Positions 1 through 9,937 of a stretch of 51,841 nucleotides of DNA are shown here, one piece after another. Below the pieces are notes generated by a model that saw only the letters and a list, made by a program, of their open reading frames with translations, was not told the origin of the DNA and ran no database searches. The translations under genes and the position numbers were made by a program. The DNA is from Deltaproteobacteria bacterium (GTDB taxonomy: Bacteria; Desulfobacterota; Desulfobaccia; Desulfobaccales; 0-14-0-80-60-11): NCBI GenBank assembly GCA_021813445.1, contig JAKAKP010000088.1, positions 1 through 51,841 of the forward strand, read 5' to 3'. Positions within the stretch are counted from its first letter, which is position 1. Every line of letters starts with the position of its first letter.

Positions 1-102
1 GCCTGGGAGAATGACCGGAACAACCGACAATCAAAAATAAATTGGCGTTTCTCTACCGCCGATGCCAGGATAAAGCTTAAGCACCTTTATCCGAAACTAT
101 AA

Positions 103-2739
103 TTGTTACATGGTACTAGTCTCCGCTTCCGGTTAATCATCATTATCTTCCTGGCCATTTTACCTTTGGCGGGCTTGATTATATACAATGACCTGGAACG
201 GCGGCAGGAGGCCACCCAAAACTGTGAACGAGAACTCCTACAGGTGGTGCAAAACTGTGATTCCGATTTCACCCATACCATCCAGCAAACCAAGCAGTTA
301 CTGACGACATTGGCAGAATTTCCCGCGCTCAAACACTACGATGCCGCGGCCTGCTCCCGCCTTTTCGCCAAGATAATCCGGGCGGATTCAATCTATCACA
401 ACATTATGGCTACCCGGGCGGATGGAGAAATATTTGCCAGCGCTCAACCGTTACACCCTGGAGGTCTTCACAATTTATCCGACCGCCTCTATTTCAAGCG
501 GATCTTGCAGACCAAGCAGTTCTCATCCGGGGAACTGGTATTCGGCCGCGCCCTGGGCGTGGCCACACTCCCGGTGGCCTCCCCTATCCTCGGTCCCTCC
601 GGACAGCTATTGGGGATGGTGGCCGCGGGTTTGAATTTAGAACGACTCGGGCGCATTTTTCAGATCAACGGCATCTCCCCGGGCGTCTCTTTCACTGTTA
701 TCGATAACCGGGGCAGAATCATGTTCCGGCACCCGGATCCGGAGAAATGGGTGGGCCAGGATGTGGCCCATGCGGAGATTGTCCGCATCATTCTGGCGCA
801 AAAACAAGGAATGGTTAGGGCCAAGGGTATGGACGGCCCGGAGAATTTGTACGCGTTTTTGCCTCTCGGCGGCAAGTCCCAGGAAGGATATGTCTTTTCC
901 GGTATTCCCTTGCACGCCATCCTGACCCCGGCGCGCAAGGCGCTGATCCGCAATCTGACCTCCCTGGGAGTGGTCACGGTTCTGGCTTTAATCTTCGCCT
1001 GGCTACTCGGCTTTCTCTTTCTCATCCGCCGCTTAAACGTCCTGACTAACACCGCCAGGAACCTGGCCGCGGGCGATCTCAGGGCCCGCACCGGCCTGAA
1101 TTACGGCAAAGGTCAGATCGACCAGTTGGCCCGCGCCTTTGATGAAATGGCGGACACTTTGCAGAAGCGGGAGATGGAGAGGCGTCAGTCCGAGGAAGAA
1201 CTGCGCCGGAGCGAAGAGAAATACCGGCTCCTGGTTAATCAAGTTCCTGCGGTGGTGTATAAAGGATACCTGGATTGGAGCCTCGAGTGCTTTGATGATA
1301 AGATCGAGAAACTCACCGGCTATTCCAAGGAGGACTTCAATGCCCGCCGGGTCACCTGGCTCGACCTGATATTCCCGGAAGACATTGAGGAAGCCAAGAA
1401 GCGCTTTGCCGGGGCGGGCCCCGACGATCGCTTTTGCCTTAGTGAATGCCGCATCCGCCAAAAATCCGGAGAGGTTTGCTGGATCCAACTTCGCAATCAA
1501 ATAGTCGACGACCCCGAGGGGAATCCCGATTATATCAGCGGCGTTTTTTTCGACATCACCGAGCGCCGGCAACTGGAAGAGCAACTGGCCCATGCCCAGA
1601 AGATGGAGGCCGTCGGTCTTTTGGCCGGGGGCATCGCCCACGACTTCAACAACCTGCTGTCGGCCATCATAGGCTATAGCGAAATCATGATGCTGGATCT
1701 GGATGTTGACGAACCCCTCCATCAATGCGCCGTGGAGGTCATGAAGGCGGCCGACCAGGGCGCCGCCCTGACCAAGAAACTTCTGGCCTTTAGCCGCAAG
1801 CAGATCTTGCAGCCCCGGCTGATTAATTTTAACGCCGTAATCACAGATATGGAAAAAATGTTGCGGCGCCTGCTGGGCGAGGATCTGGATCTGGTCACCT
1901 ATTATGAGGAGAATCTGGATTTGGTGAAGGCCGATCCCGGTCAGATCGAACAAATCCTTATGAACCTGGCGGTCAACGCCCGGGATGCCATGCCCGACGG
2001 CGGCAAATTGACCATCGAAACTGCCAAGATCTATTTAGATGAATCTTATGCCCAAAGCCACGCGGAGGTCACCCCCGGCCCTTACGTGATGATGGCAGTC
2101 ACTGATAATGGTGCGGGCATGGATGCGGAAAGACTTTCCCACATCTTCGAACCCTTCTTCACCACCAAAGAGAGCGGCAAAGGCACCGGTTTGGGGCTGG
2201 CCACGGTTTATGGCATTGTCAAACAAAGCGGAGGGCACATCTGGGTTTATAGCGAGCTCGGCCGGGGAACCACTTTCAAGGTCTATTTTCCCCGGACCTG
2301 GGAAGGCGCAGTGCCTGAGACGCCGCAGCCTGAGCGCGCCGCGCTCGCCCCCATCAGCGGCAAGGAAACCATCCTTCTGGTGGAAGACGATACCGCGGTG
2401 AAGGGCATGGTTGCCAGAGCTCTCAGGAAATACGGCTATACCGTGTGGGAAGCCAACGATGGCAAAGGAGCTTTAGATATTTGCGAAAAAGAAAAGGGGA
2501 TCATCCACCTGTTGCTCACGGATGTGGTGATGCCGCAAATGGGTGGCCGGGAACTGGCCGAACGCGTAGTCCAATTGCGCCCCGAAATTAAGGTGCTCTA
2601 TATGTCAGGTTACACCACCAACGCCGTGGTGCACCACGGCGTTTTGGATGCAGGGATAAATTTTATCCAAAAGCCCGTAAAAATTCTCAGTCTCCTCCAA
2701 AAGGTGCGGGAGGTCCTGGAGACTGAGACGCCTTCTTGA
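103..2739 (+). CDS. Membrane hybrid sensor histidine kinase (CACHE-HAMP-PAS-HisKA-HATPase-REC)
   Basis: A membrane sensor kinase predicted to autophosphorylate and pass phosphate to its own receiver domain. Seen: hydrophobic segments at about residues 10-28 and 288-308 bracket an extracytoplasmic region that looks like a double CACHE sensor; a HAMP-like linker (310-360), a PAS domain (371-490), a phosphoacceptor His513 in IAHDFNNLL, an ATPase domain with [11 protein letters not shown] (694-704), and a receiver domain with Asp807 and Lys857. The start is uncertain: TTG at 103 follows an in-frame TAA directly, no good ribosome site precedes it, and no in-frame ATG is near. It is a paralog of the kinase at 7022-9721 (same PAS-kinase-REC end). 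No DNA-binding output domain is present, so the downstream target is unknown. Family call is firm; the ligand is not predictable. Confidence 0.93.
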   Translation: MLHGTSLRFRLIIIIFLAILPLAGLIIYNDLERRQEATQNCERELLQVVQNCDSDFTHTIQQTKQLLTTLAEFPALKHYDAAACSRLFAKIIRADSIYHNIMATRADGEIFASAQPLHPGGLHNLSDRLYFKRILQTKQFSSGELVFGRALGVATLPVASPILGPSGQLLGMVAAGLNLERLGRIFQINGISPGVSFTVIDNRGRIMFRHPDPEKWVGQDVAHAEIVRIILAQKQGMVRAKGMDGPENLYAFLPLGGKSQEGYVFSGIPLHAILTPARKALIRNLTSLGVVTVLALIFAWLLGFLFLIRRLNVLTNTARNLAAGDLRARTGLNYGKGQIDQLARAFDEMADTLQKREMERRQSEEELRRSEEKYRLLVNQVPAVVYKGYLDWSLECFDDKIEKLTGYSKEDFNARRVTWLDLIFPEDIEEAKKRFAGAGPDDRFCLSECRIRQKSGEVCWIQLRNQIVDDPEGNPDYISGVFFDITERRQLEEQLAHAQKMEAVGLLAGGIAHDFNNLLSAIIGYSEIMMLDLDVDEPLHQCAVEVMKAADQGAALTKKLLAFSRKQILQPRLINFNAVITDMEKMLRRLLGEDLDLVTYYEENLDLVKADPGQIEQILMNLAVNARDAMPDGGKLTIETAKIYLDESYAQSHAEVTPGPYVMMAVTDNGAGMDAERLSHIFEPFFTTKESGKGTGLGLATVYGIVKQSGGHIWVYSELGRGTTFKVYFPRTWEGAVPETPQPERAALAPISGKETILLVEDDTAVKGMVARALRKYGYTVWEANDGKGALDICEKEKGIIHLLLTDVVMPQMGGRELAERVVQLRPEIKVLYMSGYTTNAVVHHGVLDAGINFIQKPVKILSLLQKVREVLETETPS

Positions 2740-2919
2740 AACCCGGCCAGCAGCCTGCCTGCTTCCCGCCTTTCCTTACATTTTTCTGCAACTATTCCTG
2801 CCTGCGATTTCTCCATTCCCGCATGGAGAAATTTCCCAGCGCTTCAGGCAGTTAACTATTAATTCAATATAGTTAAGATTATATAGATAGAGCCTCAAAC
2901 TGGCCCTCCCCTTTTTTGG

Positions 2920-2948
2920 TTGACAACTTATTATCTAGACATTATCTT
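2920..2948 (+). promoter_or_regulatory. Sigma70-type promoter, upstream copy of a tandem pair
   Basis: TTGACA (2920-2925), a 17-bp spacer, and TATCTT (2943-2948) fit a vegetative promoter. The surrounding 45 bp resemble the second promoter at 3060-3088: both have a TTTTGG-like lead-in, TTGACAA, a TATCTA core in the spacer and TTTCCATA after the -10. The shared spacer sequence suggests a common regulator site as well as a common polymerase site. Confidence 0.6.
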
Positions 2949-3059
2949 TTCCATACAGAAAGTCACCTAAATGATAATGACCCTGCTGTCTTCAAATCTA
3001 ATTTCAGGCTTTTGGTCCCGAGGTCAGATGATTTGATTTTGGCGCGGCAGGCTTTTGGC

Positions 3060-3088
3060 TTGACAATTTAGTATCTATACGGTAGAGT
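3060..3088 (+). promoter_or_regulatory. Sigma70-type promoter, downstream copy of a tandem pair
   Basis: TTGACA (3060-3065), 17-bp spacer, TAGAGT (3083-3088). It repeats the architecture of 2920-2948, including TATCTA within the spacer and TTTCCATA downstream. A transcript from here would cross the small ORF at 3347 and meet the strong terminator at 3495-3530 before the cytochrome gene. Confidence 0.55.
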
Positions 3089-3346
3089 TTCCATAATCCA
3101 ATTGGACAGATGAGGCAAAGGCCAACCTGCAAATTTTCAGGAAATCACCCTCAGGATAAAGATTAACTGAATTTGGCCAGGCGGACCACGGGTATCAATA
3201 CCCAATCAGGGATCAGGGAAAATACCTATTAGCCTTTTTTGACACCATCTTTTGCGTCCTCCATCAGACGCATCGCGCCCGAAAATACCGCTGACCATAC
3301 ACGGATTGTTGCAATACGGACACTTCGCTTTTGGTGAGAATTAATT

Positions 3347-3448
3347 ATGGATACAAGAGAAATAATCCGCTTGTTGAATATTATTAAAGCCAAGATGCCC
3401 GAGGCTTATAGGCAATTAATTTCACTGATTAAATGCTTAGCCATGTAA
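3347..3448 (+). CDS. Possible 33-residue small protein
   Basis: An ATG ORF with a GGTGAG ribosome site 8 nt upstream (3333-3338). The product is basic and partly amphipathic (many Ile/Leu, Arg/Lys; begins MDTREIIRLL and ends IKCLAM). It lies between the tandem promoters and the terminator at 3495-3530, so it could be a short independent transcript or a leader ORF. I recognise no family. Its AT-rich codons differ from neighbouring genes. Only position and the ribosome site support it. Confidence 0.35.
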   Translation: MDTREIIRLLNIIKAKMPEAYRQLISLIKCLAM

Positions 3449-3494
3449 CTCGATTCGGTTGAAACAATTTAATCTGGACAGGTAACGGCTTTTG

Positions 3495-3530
3495 GCCCTG
3501 CCCTGCTTATATCGGGGCAGGGCTTTTTTT
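3495..3530 (+). terminator. Strong intrinsic terminator in the cytochrome leader
   Basis: GCCCTGCCC (3495-3503) pairs perfectly over 9 bp with GGGCAGGGC (3515-3523) across an 11-nt loop, followed by seven T. It lies 60 bp before the leader ORF at 3592. It either ends a small upstream transcript or acts as an attenuator for the cytochrome gene. Confidence 0.8.
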
Positions 3531-3591
3531 CGGCGGCCTGCCGGCGAGCTTAACCGCCGGATAATATAAATAATTTCCAGGAGGGGTCGTC

Positions 3592-3702
3592 ATGTTGCAG
3601 CTAAGTCCCTCAAACGGTTTGGTGGTTGTGAGCGTTGTGGTGCGGGAAACTGATTTACTTGGCCGCGGCCAAAACAGCAAATCCCTTTGCCGTTCTCTTT
3701 AA
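3592..3702 (+). CDS. 36-codon leader ORF coupled to the cytochrome gene
   Basis: ATG at 3592 has a consensus AGGAGG (3579-3584) 7 nt upstream, better than most genes here. The product (starts MLQLSPSNGL, then a run of Val, ends SLCRSL) matches nothing I know. The stop codon TAA (3700-3702) lies just before the AGGAGG (3704-3709) of the cytochrome gene, so ribosomes finishing this ORF are placed to start the next one. A CCGGCG/CGCCGG inverted repeat (3541-3560) lies in the same leader. A role in translational coupling or regulation is inference from this arrangement. Confidence 0.5.
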   Translation: MLQLSPSNGLVVVSVVVRETDLLGRGQNSKSLCRSL

Positions 3703-3718
3703 CAGGAGGAGTGACCTA

Positions 3719-5920
3719 ATGCCGAAGATATCAACCTCTAACTTGGTTCTGGGGACGTTGATCATCATCCTGAGCCTCGCCTGCGGTCTCTCATCCATGT
3801 CCTTGGCGGCAGACAAGACCTCTTCCCTCTCCATCCAGGGCACCAGCACCGTTCCTGGAAATAGCCAGTCGCAATACACCGCCTATTTTAATGGCAGCAA
3901 GGTTAATGCTTCCTGGTCGCTGTCTTCCACCGAGTATGCTTCCATCAGCTCCAGCGGCCTCCTGACCACTAAAAAGGTAACAAGAAATCAAACCGTTACC
4001 GTCAGGGCCAGTTACGGCGATTATCGAGCTTACAAATCGGTGACCATTACTCCCACCGGCACCATCGTGTCCCTAACCGGCCTGACCCTGTCCGGTCCGA
4101 GTTCGGTAAATTCCGGAGCTACGGCAAGCTACACGGCCACCGCCACTTTCAGCAACAATACCACCCAAAACGTTACTGCCTCTGCGAGCTGGAGCGTCTC
4201 TCCGGCCCTGGGAACCATCTCCAGCGGCAACTATACTCCTGGTACGGTTTCCGCCAATCAAACCGTCACCATTGGAGCCAGCTACACTTCTGGCGGGGTG
4301 ACGAAATCTGGCAGCGTTGCGGTAACGGTCGTCCCGGCCACCGCCAGCAGCGGCAGCTACCAGGTCTTTGCCTTTAACGACCTGGGGATGCACTGCTATG
4401 ATTCTGACTTCTCGGTGGCCGCGGTGCTGCCGCTCTATAACGTGCTGCACGGCCAGGTCATCCTGAAAGGCCTTAACCCCCAGATCATGACCAGCGGCAG
4501 CGCCAACCTTACCTACCAGGCAGTGGCCGATCCCACTGGCTCCATCAACACCACCAGCGCCGGCAAGACCAACTTCTGGACCTACGTGCAGCAGCTCTTC
4601 GGCATTTCCCTGCCGGTGGATACGGGTATCAAGGGCCAGAAGATGCCGGGGGCCGCCAATACCCCGCAGCCCTTTGCCAGCCCCTATGACACCGCCATGA
4701 ACTGGTTCAGCGCTGAGGGTATTCCCATCACCTGCATCGATGACGCCAATAAGTTCAATGCCGAAGCGCTCATGCGGGTAACCGCCAGGAACCCCAGCGG
4801 CACCGTGTTATCCACCCTGGATACCGTGGTGCCGGCATCCAATGAGATGAACTGCAACAGCTGTCACAACACCGGCGGCGTCGCGGCCGGCAGCTCCCAG
4901 ATGAGCAAGTACGGGATTACGGCCTGGAGCACCAACACCGATCCAGCCAAACAGGTCAAACAGAACGTCTTAATCCTGCATGACGCCATGAATAAGACCA
5001 ATCTGATGTCCAGCCAACCGGTGCTTTGCGCCTCGTGCCACTACTCGGCGGCCCTGGACCTGGGCCATACCGGGCCCACGGGCTCGCAGGTGGGGCACAA
5101 GTACCTCTCCCGGGCTATGCATCAGCACCACGGCCTGACTATCGACGGCCAGGTCCCGTCTGCTGGCAATCCGGCCATCGTTTCCGCCACCGGCACTTCG
5201 GCCTGCTACTTGTGCCATCCGGGGCAGAACACCCAATGTCTGCGGGGGGTCATGGCCACCGCGGGTCTGACCTGTGAAAACTGCCATGGCGATATGTTGG
5301 CCGTGGGCGGTTACTATAACCTGAAAACCACCGGCGCGCCGCGCAATCCATGGCTGGACGAACCCAAGTGCCAGTCCTGCCACACCGGCGACGCCGTCAA
5401 CCATCTGGGCACCGGCATCATCGGCACCCAGGCCTACGACCCCAGCGATCCCGCGGCGACGCCCATCATTGCCACCAACACCCGGTTTGCAGAAAACAAC
5501 GCCACCACCCTCTACCGCAACAGCACGGGGATGGGCGGCGTGGCCTGCGAATCCTGCCACGGCAGCCCACACGCCATATGGCCGGTAAAGGCCGGGGCCA
5601 ATGACAACATTGCGGCCATCCAGATCCAGGGCCACACCGGTGAAATCTCCGAGTGCACCGCGTGCCATGGCACCGGCCTCTCCCGCACCCTAAACGGCCC
5701 CCACGGCATGCATAATGTCAATGACCCCAACTGGTGGAACGGTGGCCATGAAAGCTTCGCCAAGGGTAATAATTGTAAGACCTGCCATGGCATCGACGGC
5801 CTGGGCACAGTGCTCTCCAAGGCCAAGGCCAACCGGACCTTCGGCAGCAGAACCATCACTGCCGGTACGCCCGTGGCCTGTAATATGTGCCATGCCAATT
5901 ACATTAACGGCGGCGGTTGA
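3719..5920 (+). CDS. Secreted nonaheme c-type cytochrome with N-terminal Ig-like domains
   Basis: A predicted periplasmic or outer-surface electron carrier. ATG 3719 is chosen over the upstream in-frame start because AGGAGG lies 9 nt before it and a signal peptide follows at once (hydrophobic residues 9-22; cleavage likely after SLA or LAA near residue 31). Residues 35-205 resemble two bacterial Ig-like (Big_2) domains rich in Ser/Thr. A conserved-looking NDLGMHCYD stretch is at 220-228. Nine CxxCH heme sites follow, at residues 379, 437, 496, 519, 551, 610, 646, 686 and 721. Extra His residues (for example HQHH near 469) could be distal ligands. Cys22 is not in a good lipobox. No porin, other cytochrome or maturation gene is adjacent. 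Whether it reduces an extracellular acceptor is inference. Confidence 0.9.
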   Translation: MPKISTSNLVLGTLIIILSLACGLSSMSLAADKTSSLSIQGTSTVPGNSQSQYTAYFNGSKVNASWSLSSTEYASISSSGLLTTKKVTRNQTVTVRASYGDYRAYKSVTITPTGTIVSLTGLTLSGPSSVNSGATASYTATATFSNNTTQNVTASASWSVSPALGTISSGNYTPGTVSANQTVTIGASYTSGGVTKSGSVAVTVVPATASSGSYQVFAFNDLGMHCYDSDFSVAAVLPLYNVLHGQVILKGLNPQIMTSGSANLTYQAVADPTGSINTTSAGKTNFWTYVQQLFGISLPVDTGIKGQKMPGAANTPQPFASPYDTAMNWFSAEGIPITCIDDANKFNAEALMRVTARNPSGTVLSTLDTVVPASNEMNCNSCHNTGGVAAGSSQMSKYGITAWSTNTDPAKQVKQNVLILHDAMNKTNLMSSQPVLCASCHYSAALDLGHTGPTGSQVGHKYLSRAMHQHHGLTIDGQVPSAGNPAIVSATGTSACYLCHPGQNTQCLRGVMATAGLTCENCHGDMLAVGGYYNLKTTGAPRNPWLDEPKCQSCHTGDAVNHLGTGIIGTQAYDPSDPAATPIIATNTRFAENNATTLYRNSTGMGGVACESCHGSPHAIWPVKAGANDNIAAIQIQGHTGEISECTACHGTGLSRTLNGPHGMHNVNDPNWWNGGHESFAKGNNCKTCHGIDGLGTVLSKAKANRTFGSRTITAGTPVACNMCHANYINGGG

Positions 5921-5996
5921 TCCGCTCTAACCCTTGCCTGGCTGCGACCGGCCTCCCCTGGAGGGCGGCCGGTCTCTCCCGGTTTATCACAGCTAA

Positions 5997-6051
5997 AAGA
6001 GGTTGCGGCCATAACCGGCCGTAACCTCTTCTTTCCCTTCTCTCTTTTTTT
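5997..6051 (+). terminator. Intrinsic terminator after the cytochrome gene
   Basis: A 14-bp stem (5997-6010 with 6017-6030, one G-U pair) with loop ATAACC is followed by a pyrimidine tract ending in six or more T. A second GC-rich hairpin with GACCGGCC/GGCCGGTC arms lies just upstream at about 5946-5974. Confidence 0.85.
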
Positions 6052-6132
6052 AACCCCCTGCCAAATCAAGCCGATTACATAAGCAGGAGAAATCCTTCGC
6101 CCGTTATTATCCTGCCGGGAGAGTCGGGACAA

Positions 6133-6872
6133 TTGATCAGCGCCATTAACAGCGGCCTTTCCGGTCTCGTAGTCCATAGCGCCATGGTCTCCACCGCGGC
6201 CGGCAACCTGGCCAACCTCAACACTACCAGTTACAAGAGCATCCGTCTGGACCTGGGGACTCTCGGGGCTGCCTCCCAGCCGGGAGGCGACGTGGGCCAA
6301 GGCGCACAAGTACTGTCAACGTCCCGGGATTTCTCGTCCGGCGCCCTGGTCAATACCGGCAATGAATGGGACCTGGCCATCCAGGGGAATGGCTTTTTCA
6401 AGGTGCGGCAGGGAAACCAGGATGTCTATACCCGGGACGGCTCCTTCCGCCTGGATCAGGACCGCTACCTGGTTGACGCTCAGGGCAACCGGCTCCAGCC
6501 GGACTTGCAGCTGCCCCAGGGGACCGCGTCGATCCGGGTGGACGGAAACGGACATCTGACGGCCCTGGATGCCAGCGGCGACACCTTGGCCAGCGCGGAT
6601 ATCCCCTATCCACCTTCGCCAACGCTCAAGGCCTGCAGAGTATTGGCAATAATGATTATCTGCCCACTGCGGCTTCCGGCGCCCCTTTGGACACGACCGC
6701 GGGGACCGGAGGCGCCGGCGCCTTGACCCAGGGAGCGCTGGAGGGCTCAAATGTGGACCCTGCGCAGGAGATGGTCAATCTGATGATCGGGCAGCAGGGT
6801 TTCGCTGCCAGCATCAAAGTAATGCAGACCACCGCGGCGATGCTCGGCACTGTCCTCGATATCCGGGCGTGA
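6133..6872 (+). pseudogene. Flagellar rod/hook protein (FlgG/FlgF-like), frameshifted
   Basis: Two frames together encode one protein of about 246 residues, a normal size for FlgF/FlgG. The first frame (TTG 6133) has the flagellar rod N-terminus (NLANLNTTSYK) and the central AIQGNGFFKV segment. The frame is lost at the C4 run 6603-6606: one extra C would read DIPLSTF and continue smoothly into FANAQGLQSIG and the C-terminal rod motif ALEGSNVDPAQEMVNLM, ending at 6872. A real one-base loss, a sequencing error in the homopolymer, or slippage could explain it; no canonical slippery heptamer is visible. No other flagellar gene is in the window. Read as frameshifted, it lacks the C-terminal helix needed for rod packing. 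Confidence 0.75.
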
Positions 6873-6906
6873 CCAACAATTACCGATTTTTGTCCTTGAA
6901 CAATAA

Positions 6907-6936
6907 AAGCGGCCCGCAGGCCGCTTCTTATTTCTC
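6907..6936. terminator. Bidirectional intrinsic terminator
   Basis: AAGCGGCC (6907-6914) and GGCCGCTT (6919-6926) form a perfect 8-bp stem with loop CGCA. T-rich sequence follows on both strands, so it can end the flagellar gene from the left and the kinase gene (7022-9721, minus) from the right. Confidence 0.75.
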
Positions 6937-7021
6937 AGGGAGAGTTTGAGGTACAGCTTTCCTTCTCTGGGGCCCCTACCCGTGCCCCGCCAACTCTTCT
7001 CTTAATCTCTGGCAATGAAAG

Positions 7022-9721
7022 CTAATCATTCTGGATTTTCTCAGGGTTCTCGGCCTCATCCGCCGGCCCCAATATTTTTTTCCCTCCCGTAGAGATCGCG
7101 GCCGGAGTCCCTTGGGGCATATCCAATACCTTGCGTACCCGGCTGGCCAGGATATTGGGGGTAAAGGGCTTAGCCAGAAAGGCTATGCCCGGGTCCAGCA
7201 CCCCATGATGGGAGATGGCATTTTCCGCGTAGCCGGAGATATACAAGACCTTCATCTCCGGGTAGCGGGCAGTCAGTTGTTCCGCCAGCTGCTTGCCGCT
7301 CATGCCGGGCATTACCACGTCGGTGAGAAGTAAATGGATGTGGCCTTCCATTCCTTCACAAATAGTCAGCGCCTCTTTAGGGCTCGCGGCCGTGATAACC
7401 TGGTAGCCGTTCTGCTCCAACGCGGCGCAGGCCAATTCCCGCACCACTTTCTCGTCTTCCACCAACAGGATGGTTTCCCAGCCCTGCCGGTAAGCACTGG
7501 TTTCCGGCCGGGATTTTTCCACTTCCAGGGCGGAAGTGGCCACGGGCAGGTAGAGCTTGAAAGTAGTGCCCCATTTGGGCTCGCTGTAAACCCAGATATA
7601 GCCGCCGCTCTGCTTGACGATGCCGTAAACCGTGGACAGGCCCAGACCCGTGCCCTGGTTGCTGCCTTTGGTGGTAAAAAAGGGCTCGAAGATGTGGGCC
7701 ATGGTCTCTTCGTCCATGCCCTCCCCGTTATCGCTTACTGCCAGCATGACATAAGCGCCGGGCTGGAAGTTGACGTCCCGGTAGCCATAGGCCCCATCCA
7801 ACTCCACGTTGGCCGTCTCAATGGTCAGCTTGCCACCATTGGGCATGGCATCCCGGGCGTTGACCGCCAGATTGATGACCACCTGCTCGATCTGCGCGGG
7901 ATCGGCTTCCGCCGACCCCAACCCGGCCTCCAGGTTGGTGACCAGATAGATGTCTTCGCCGATTAACCGTTGCAGGAGCTTCTCCATGTCCCGCACCACG
8001 GTATTGAGGTTAAGTTTTTTGGGCTGCAAAATCTGTTTGCGGCTGAAGGCCAGCAACTGCCGGGTCAGGGACGCGGCCCTCTCCCCTGCTTTCCTGATTT
8101 CTTCCACTTCCCGGCGTTGGGGGTCTTGGGGGTCGCTGCGCACCAACAAAAGTTCGGCATAACCGATAATGCCGGTGAGGAGATTATTGAAGTCATGGGC
8201 CACGCCACCCGCGAGCCGTCCCACGGCTTCCATCTTCTGGGCCTGGAGAAGCTGTGCCTGGCTTTGGCGCAGGGCCTCCTCGGTTTCTTTGGTGTGGGTG
8301 ATGTCATAGAAGACGCCGCTGATATAGGCAAAATCTCCCTGAGTATCGCAGATGATCTGGCTTCTTTCCTGGATCCAGATGATTTTGCCGTCCTTGGCCT
8401 TGATCCGGTATTCACGAGTATAGGATCTCGTCCCCTTCAATGCTGCCGTAACCACTTTTTGGGCGCCGGGGAGATCCTCCGGGAGGATCAGATTCGACCA
8501 TTTTAAGAGTCGGGAATCGAAATCCTCTTTAAGGTAACCGGTCATGCCCTCGATCTTGCCATCGAAGAAATCCACCGTCCAATCGCCGTAACCCGTAAAG
8601 ACCAGAGCCGGGATATTGCTCACCAGCAGACGGTATTGTTCTTCACTTTCCCGGAGCGCTTCAGCCGCGCGCTGCCGCGTCGTCACATTTTTCAGGGAGA
8701 GAACCAGGAATTCCACCTCTGCCTGTTTGTTCAAAATGGGAACTAAGGTCCAGTCCCAATAAGTCACGCCCCACTCGGGATGATCCGGGAAAGTATAAGG
8801 CCGGGCAAAGGTCTGGTAGGCCGTTTTGCTGGCCACGGCCTTGGCAAAAACGTCCCGGGCCAGGCTGGGATAAAGATCAAAATGATTCTTGCCGGGAAAA
8901 TCGGAGACGTCCCGCTGCGCAGCCCGGGCGTAAGCCTGGTTCACCCGGATATAATTGAAATTACGGTCCAGGACGACCAGGGGGGTGATGGTGTGCTCAA
9001 AGAAGGCATCCAGGAGCCAGGATTTTGCCAACAGCTCTTCTTCCGCGTTCTTGCGGGCCGTGGAGTCATTGCCGATGCATAATATTTCGCTAAGCTGCCC
9101 CTTCTCATCCCGGATGGCCTTGTAGGTCCAGGCGACCCAGGCCCTTTCCCCATGGCGGCGCAAGTGTTCGTTTTCACCATTGGGGTACTCCTCCGGATAA
9201 GCCAAGAGTTGCGCCATCGCCCCGGCCAGGTCCCGGCCCTGGCTGTCGGTGGCCGGCACAATGGTGCCCACCGCCGCCCGGTCCAGGATCTCCTCTTCGG
9301 TATAGCCGAAGAAAATCTGGGCAAACTCGTTAAAAAAGGTGATCCGCCCTTGGGGGTCCAGACGCATGATAATACTGTTGGCGTTTTCCACCAGTTCCCG
9401 GTACTTGGCTTCACTCCGGGCCAGGGCGTCGTTGGTGCGTTGGATGGAGCGGAACAGGGGGGCGATCCAGGCGATGCCTAGAAGCAGGAGGGCCGAAGTG
9501 GCCAGGGCCACCCACTCAATGGTGATGGGTGCAAGTAGGATCGGCCCCGTAATTTCCGATTGCCAATAGCTGAGGGCCCGGCGCAGGGCCATGAGCAGCA
9601 GGGCCACCGTGATCAGCCACCAGGCCAGGCGGCGTCCGGTAACCGGAATCAACCGCAGCGCCAAAATGGCCGCCACCCCTTGTAAAACTATAGATAATAT
9701 CAGAATGGTGCTGACTTCCAT
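7022..9721 (-). CDS. Membrane hybrid sensor histidine kinase with three PAS domains
   Basis: Predicted membrane-bound kinase. Three hydrophobic segments near the N-terminus (about 4-24, 33-48, 67-90) leave no large extracytoplasmic domain, so sensing is probably through the membrane part or the cytoplasmic PAS domains at about 102-225, 230-355 and 360-485. The phosphoacceptor is His509 in VAHDFNNLL; the ATPase domain carries [11 protein letters not shown] (690-700); a receiver domain ends the protein with Asp801. The third PAS and everything after it closely parallel the kinase at 103-2739, differing mainly in the sensor part. ATG 9721 is used. A tail of about 30 polar residues after the receiver is not part of a known domain. 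Both kinases lack an output domain. Confidence 0.93.
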   Translation of the reverse strand: MEVSTILILSIVLQGVAAILALRLIPVTGRRLAWWLITVALLLMALRRALSYWQSEITGPILLAPITIEWVALATSALLLLGIAWIAPLFRSIQRTNDALARSEAKYRELVENANSIIMRLDPQGRITFFNEFAQIFFGYTEEEILDRAAVGTIVPATDSQGRDLAGAMAQLLAYPEEYPNGENEHLRRHGERAWVAWTYKAIRDEKGQLSEILCIGNDSTARKNAEEELLAKSWLLDAFFEHTITPLVVLDRNFNYIRVNQAYARAAQRDVSDFPGKNHFDLYPSLARDVFAKAVASKTAYQTFARPYTFPDHPEWGVTYWDWTLVPILNKQAEVEFLVLSLKNVTTRQRAAEALRESEEQYRLLVSNIPALVFTGYGDWTVDFFDGKIEGMTGYLKEDFDSRLLKWSNLILPEDLPGAQKVVTAALKGTRSYTREYRIKAKDGKIIWIQERSQIICDTQGDFAYISGVFYDITHTKETEEALRQSQAQLLQAQKMEAVGRLAGGVAHDFNNLLTGIIGYAELLLVRSDPQDPQRREVEEIRKAGERAASLTRQLLAFSRKQILQPKKLNLNTVVRDMEKLLQRLIGEDIYLVTNLEAGLGSAEADPAQIEQVVINLAVNARDAMPNGGKLTIETANVELDGAYGYRDVNFQPGAYVMLAVSDNGEGMDEETMAHIFEPFFTTKGSNQGTGLGLSTVYGIVKQSGGYIWVYSEPKWGTTFKLYLPVATSALEVEKSRPETSAYRQGWETILLVEDEKVVRELACAALEQNGYQVITAASPKEALTICEGMEGHIHLLLTDVVMPGMSGKQLAEQLTARYPEMKVLYISGYAENAISHHGVLDPGIAFLAKPFTPNILASRVRKVLDMPQGTPAAISTGGKKILGPADEAENPEKIQND

Positions 9722-9829
9722 ACTAGCCTCGTTCGATCATTTTCCCTTAATAAACATCTAAAACCGGGGGCCCCGGAAATCCGCCCTCCTTAAACGCACC
9801 GCTGATAGCGTTCAAAGGAAGAAAAACAT

Positions 9830-9937
9830 GTGAAAATTATCACTAGAAGGCCCTACGATTATATATATGCCGCGAGTTCTCGTGGTTATCAAAGCTTGCT
9901 GGAGGTTCTCCTAGAAAATGGAGTGAAAGAGGGGTAG
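9830..9937 (+). CDS. Possible 35-residue small protein (weak)
   Basis: A GTG ORF with an AAGGAAG ribosome-site-like sequence about 9 nt upstream (product begins VKIITRRPYD). No family is recognised. It is divergent from the kinase at 7022-9721. Such an ORF can occur by chance in this gap, so it is listed only as a candidate. Confidence 0.2.
   Translation: MKIITRRPYDYIYAASSRGYQSLLEVLLENGVKEG

Noticed and set aside
1033-1953. Long minus-strand ORF of 306 codons inside the first sensor kinase
   Set aside because: It is antisense to an unmistakable kinase; its translation has no recognisable domain and reflects codon bias of the opposite strand.
3491-3506. Sigma54-like TGGCCC...TGC sequence before the cytochrome
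   Set aside because: GG and GC are nine, not ten, bases apart, and the bases form one arm of the terminator hairpin.
3719-3790. Lipoprotein signal for the cytochrome (SLAC at residues 19-22)
   Set aside because: The -3 position is Ser, not Leu/Val/Ile, and a normal signal peptidase I site follows near residue 31.
4970-5668. Minus-strand ORF of 232 codons opposite the cytochrome
   Set aside because: The plus strand has nine CxxCH sites and a signal peptide. The antisense product is low-complexity Gly/Ala/Val.
7334-7966. Plus-strand ORF of 210 codons opposite the second kinase
   Set aside because: Antisense shadow of the ATPase and receiver domains with no family resemblance.
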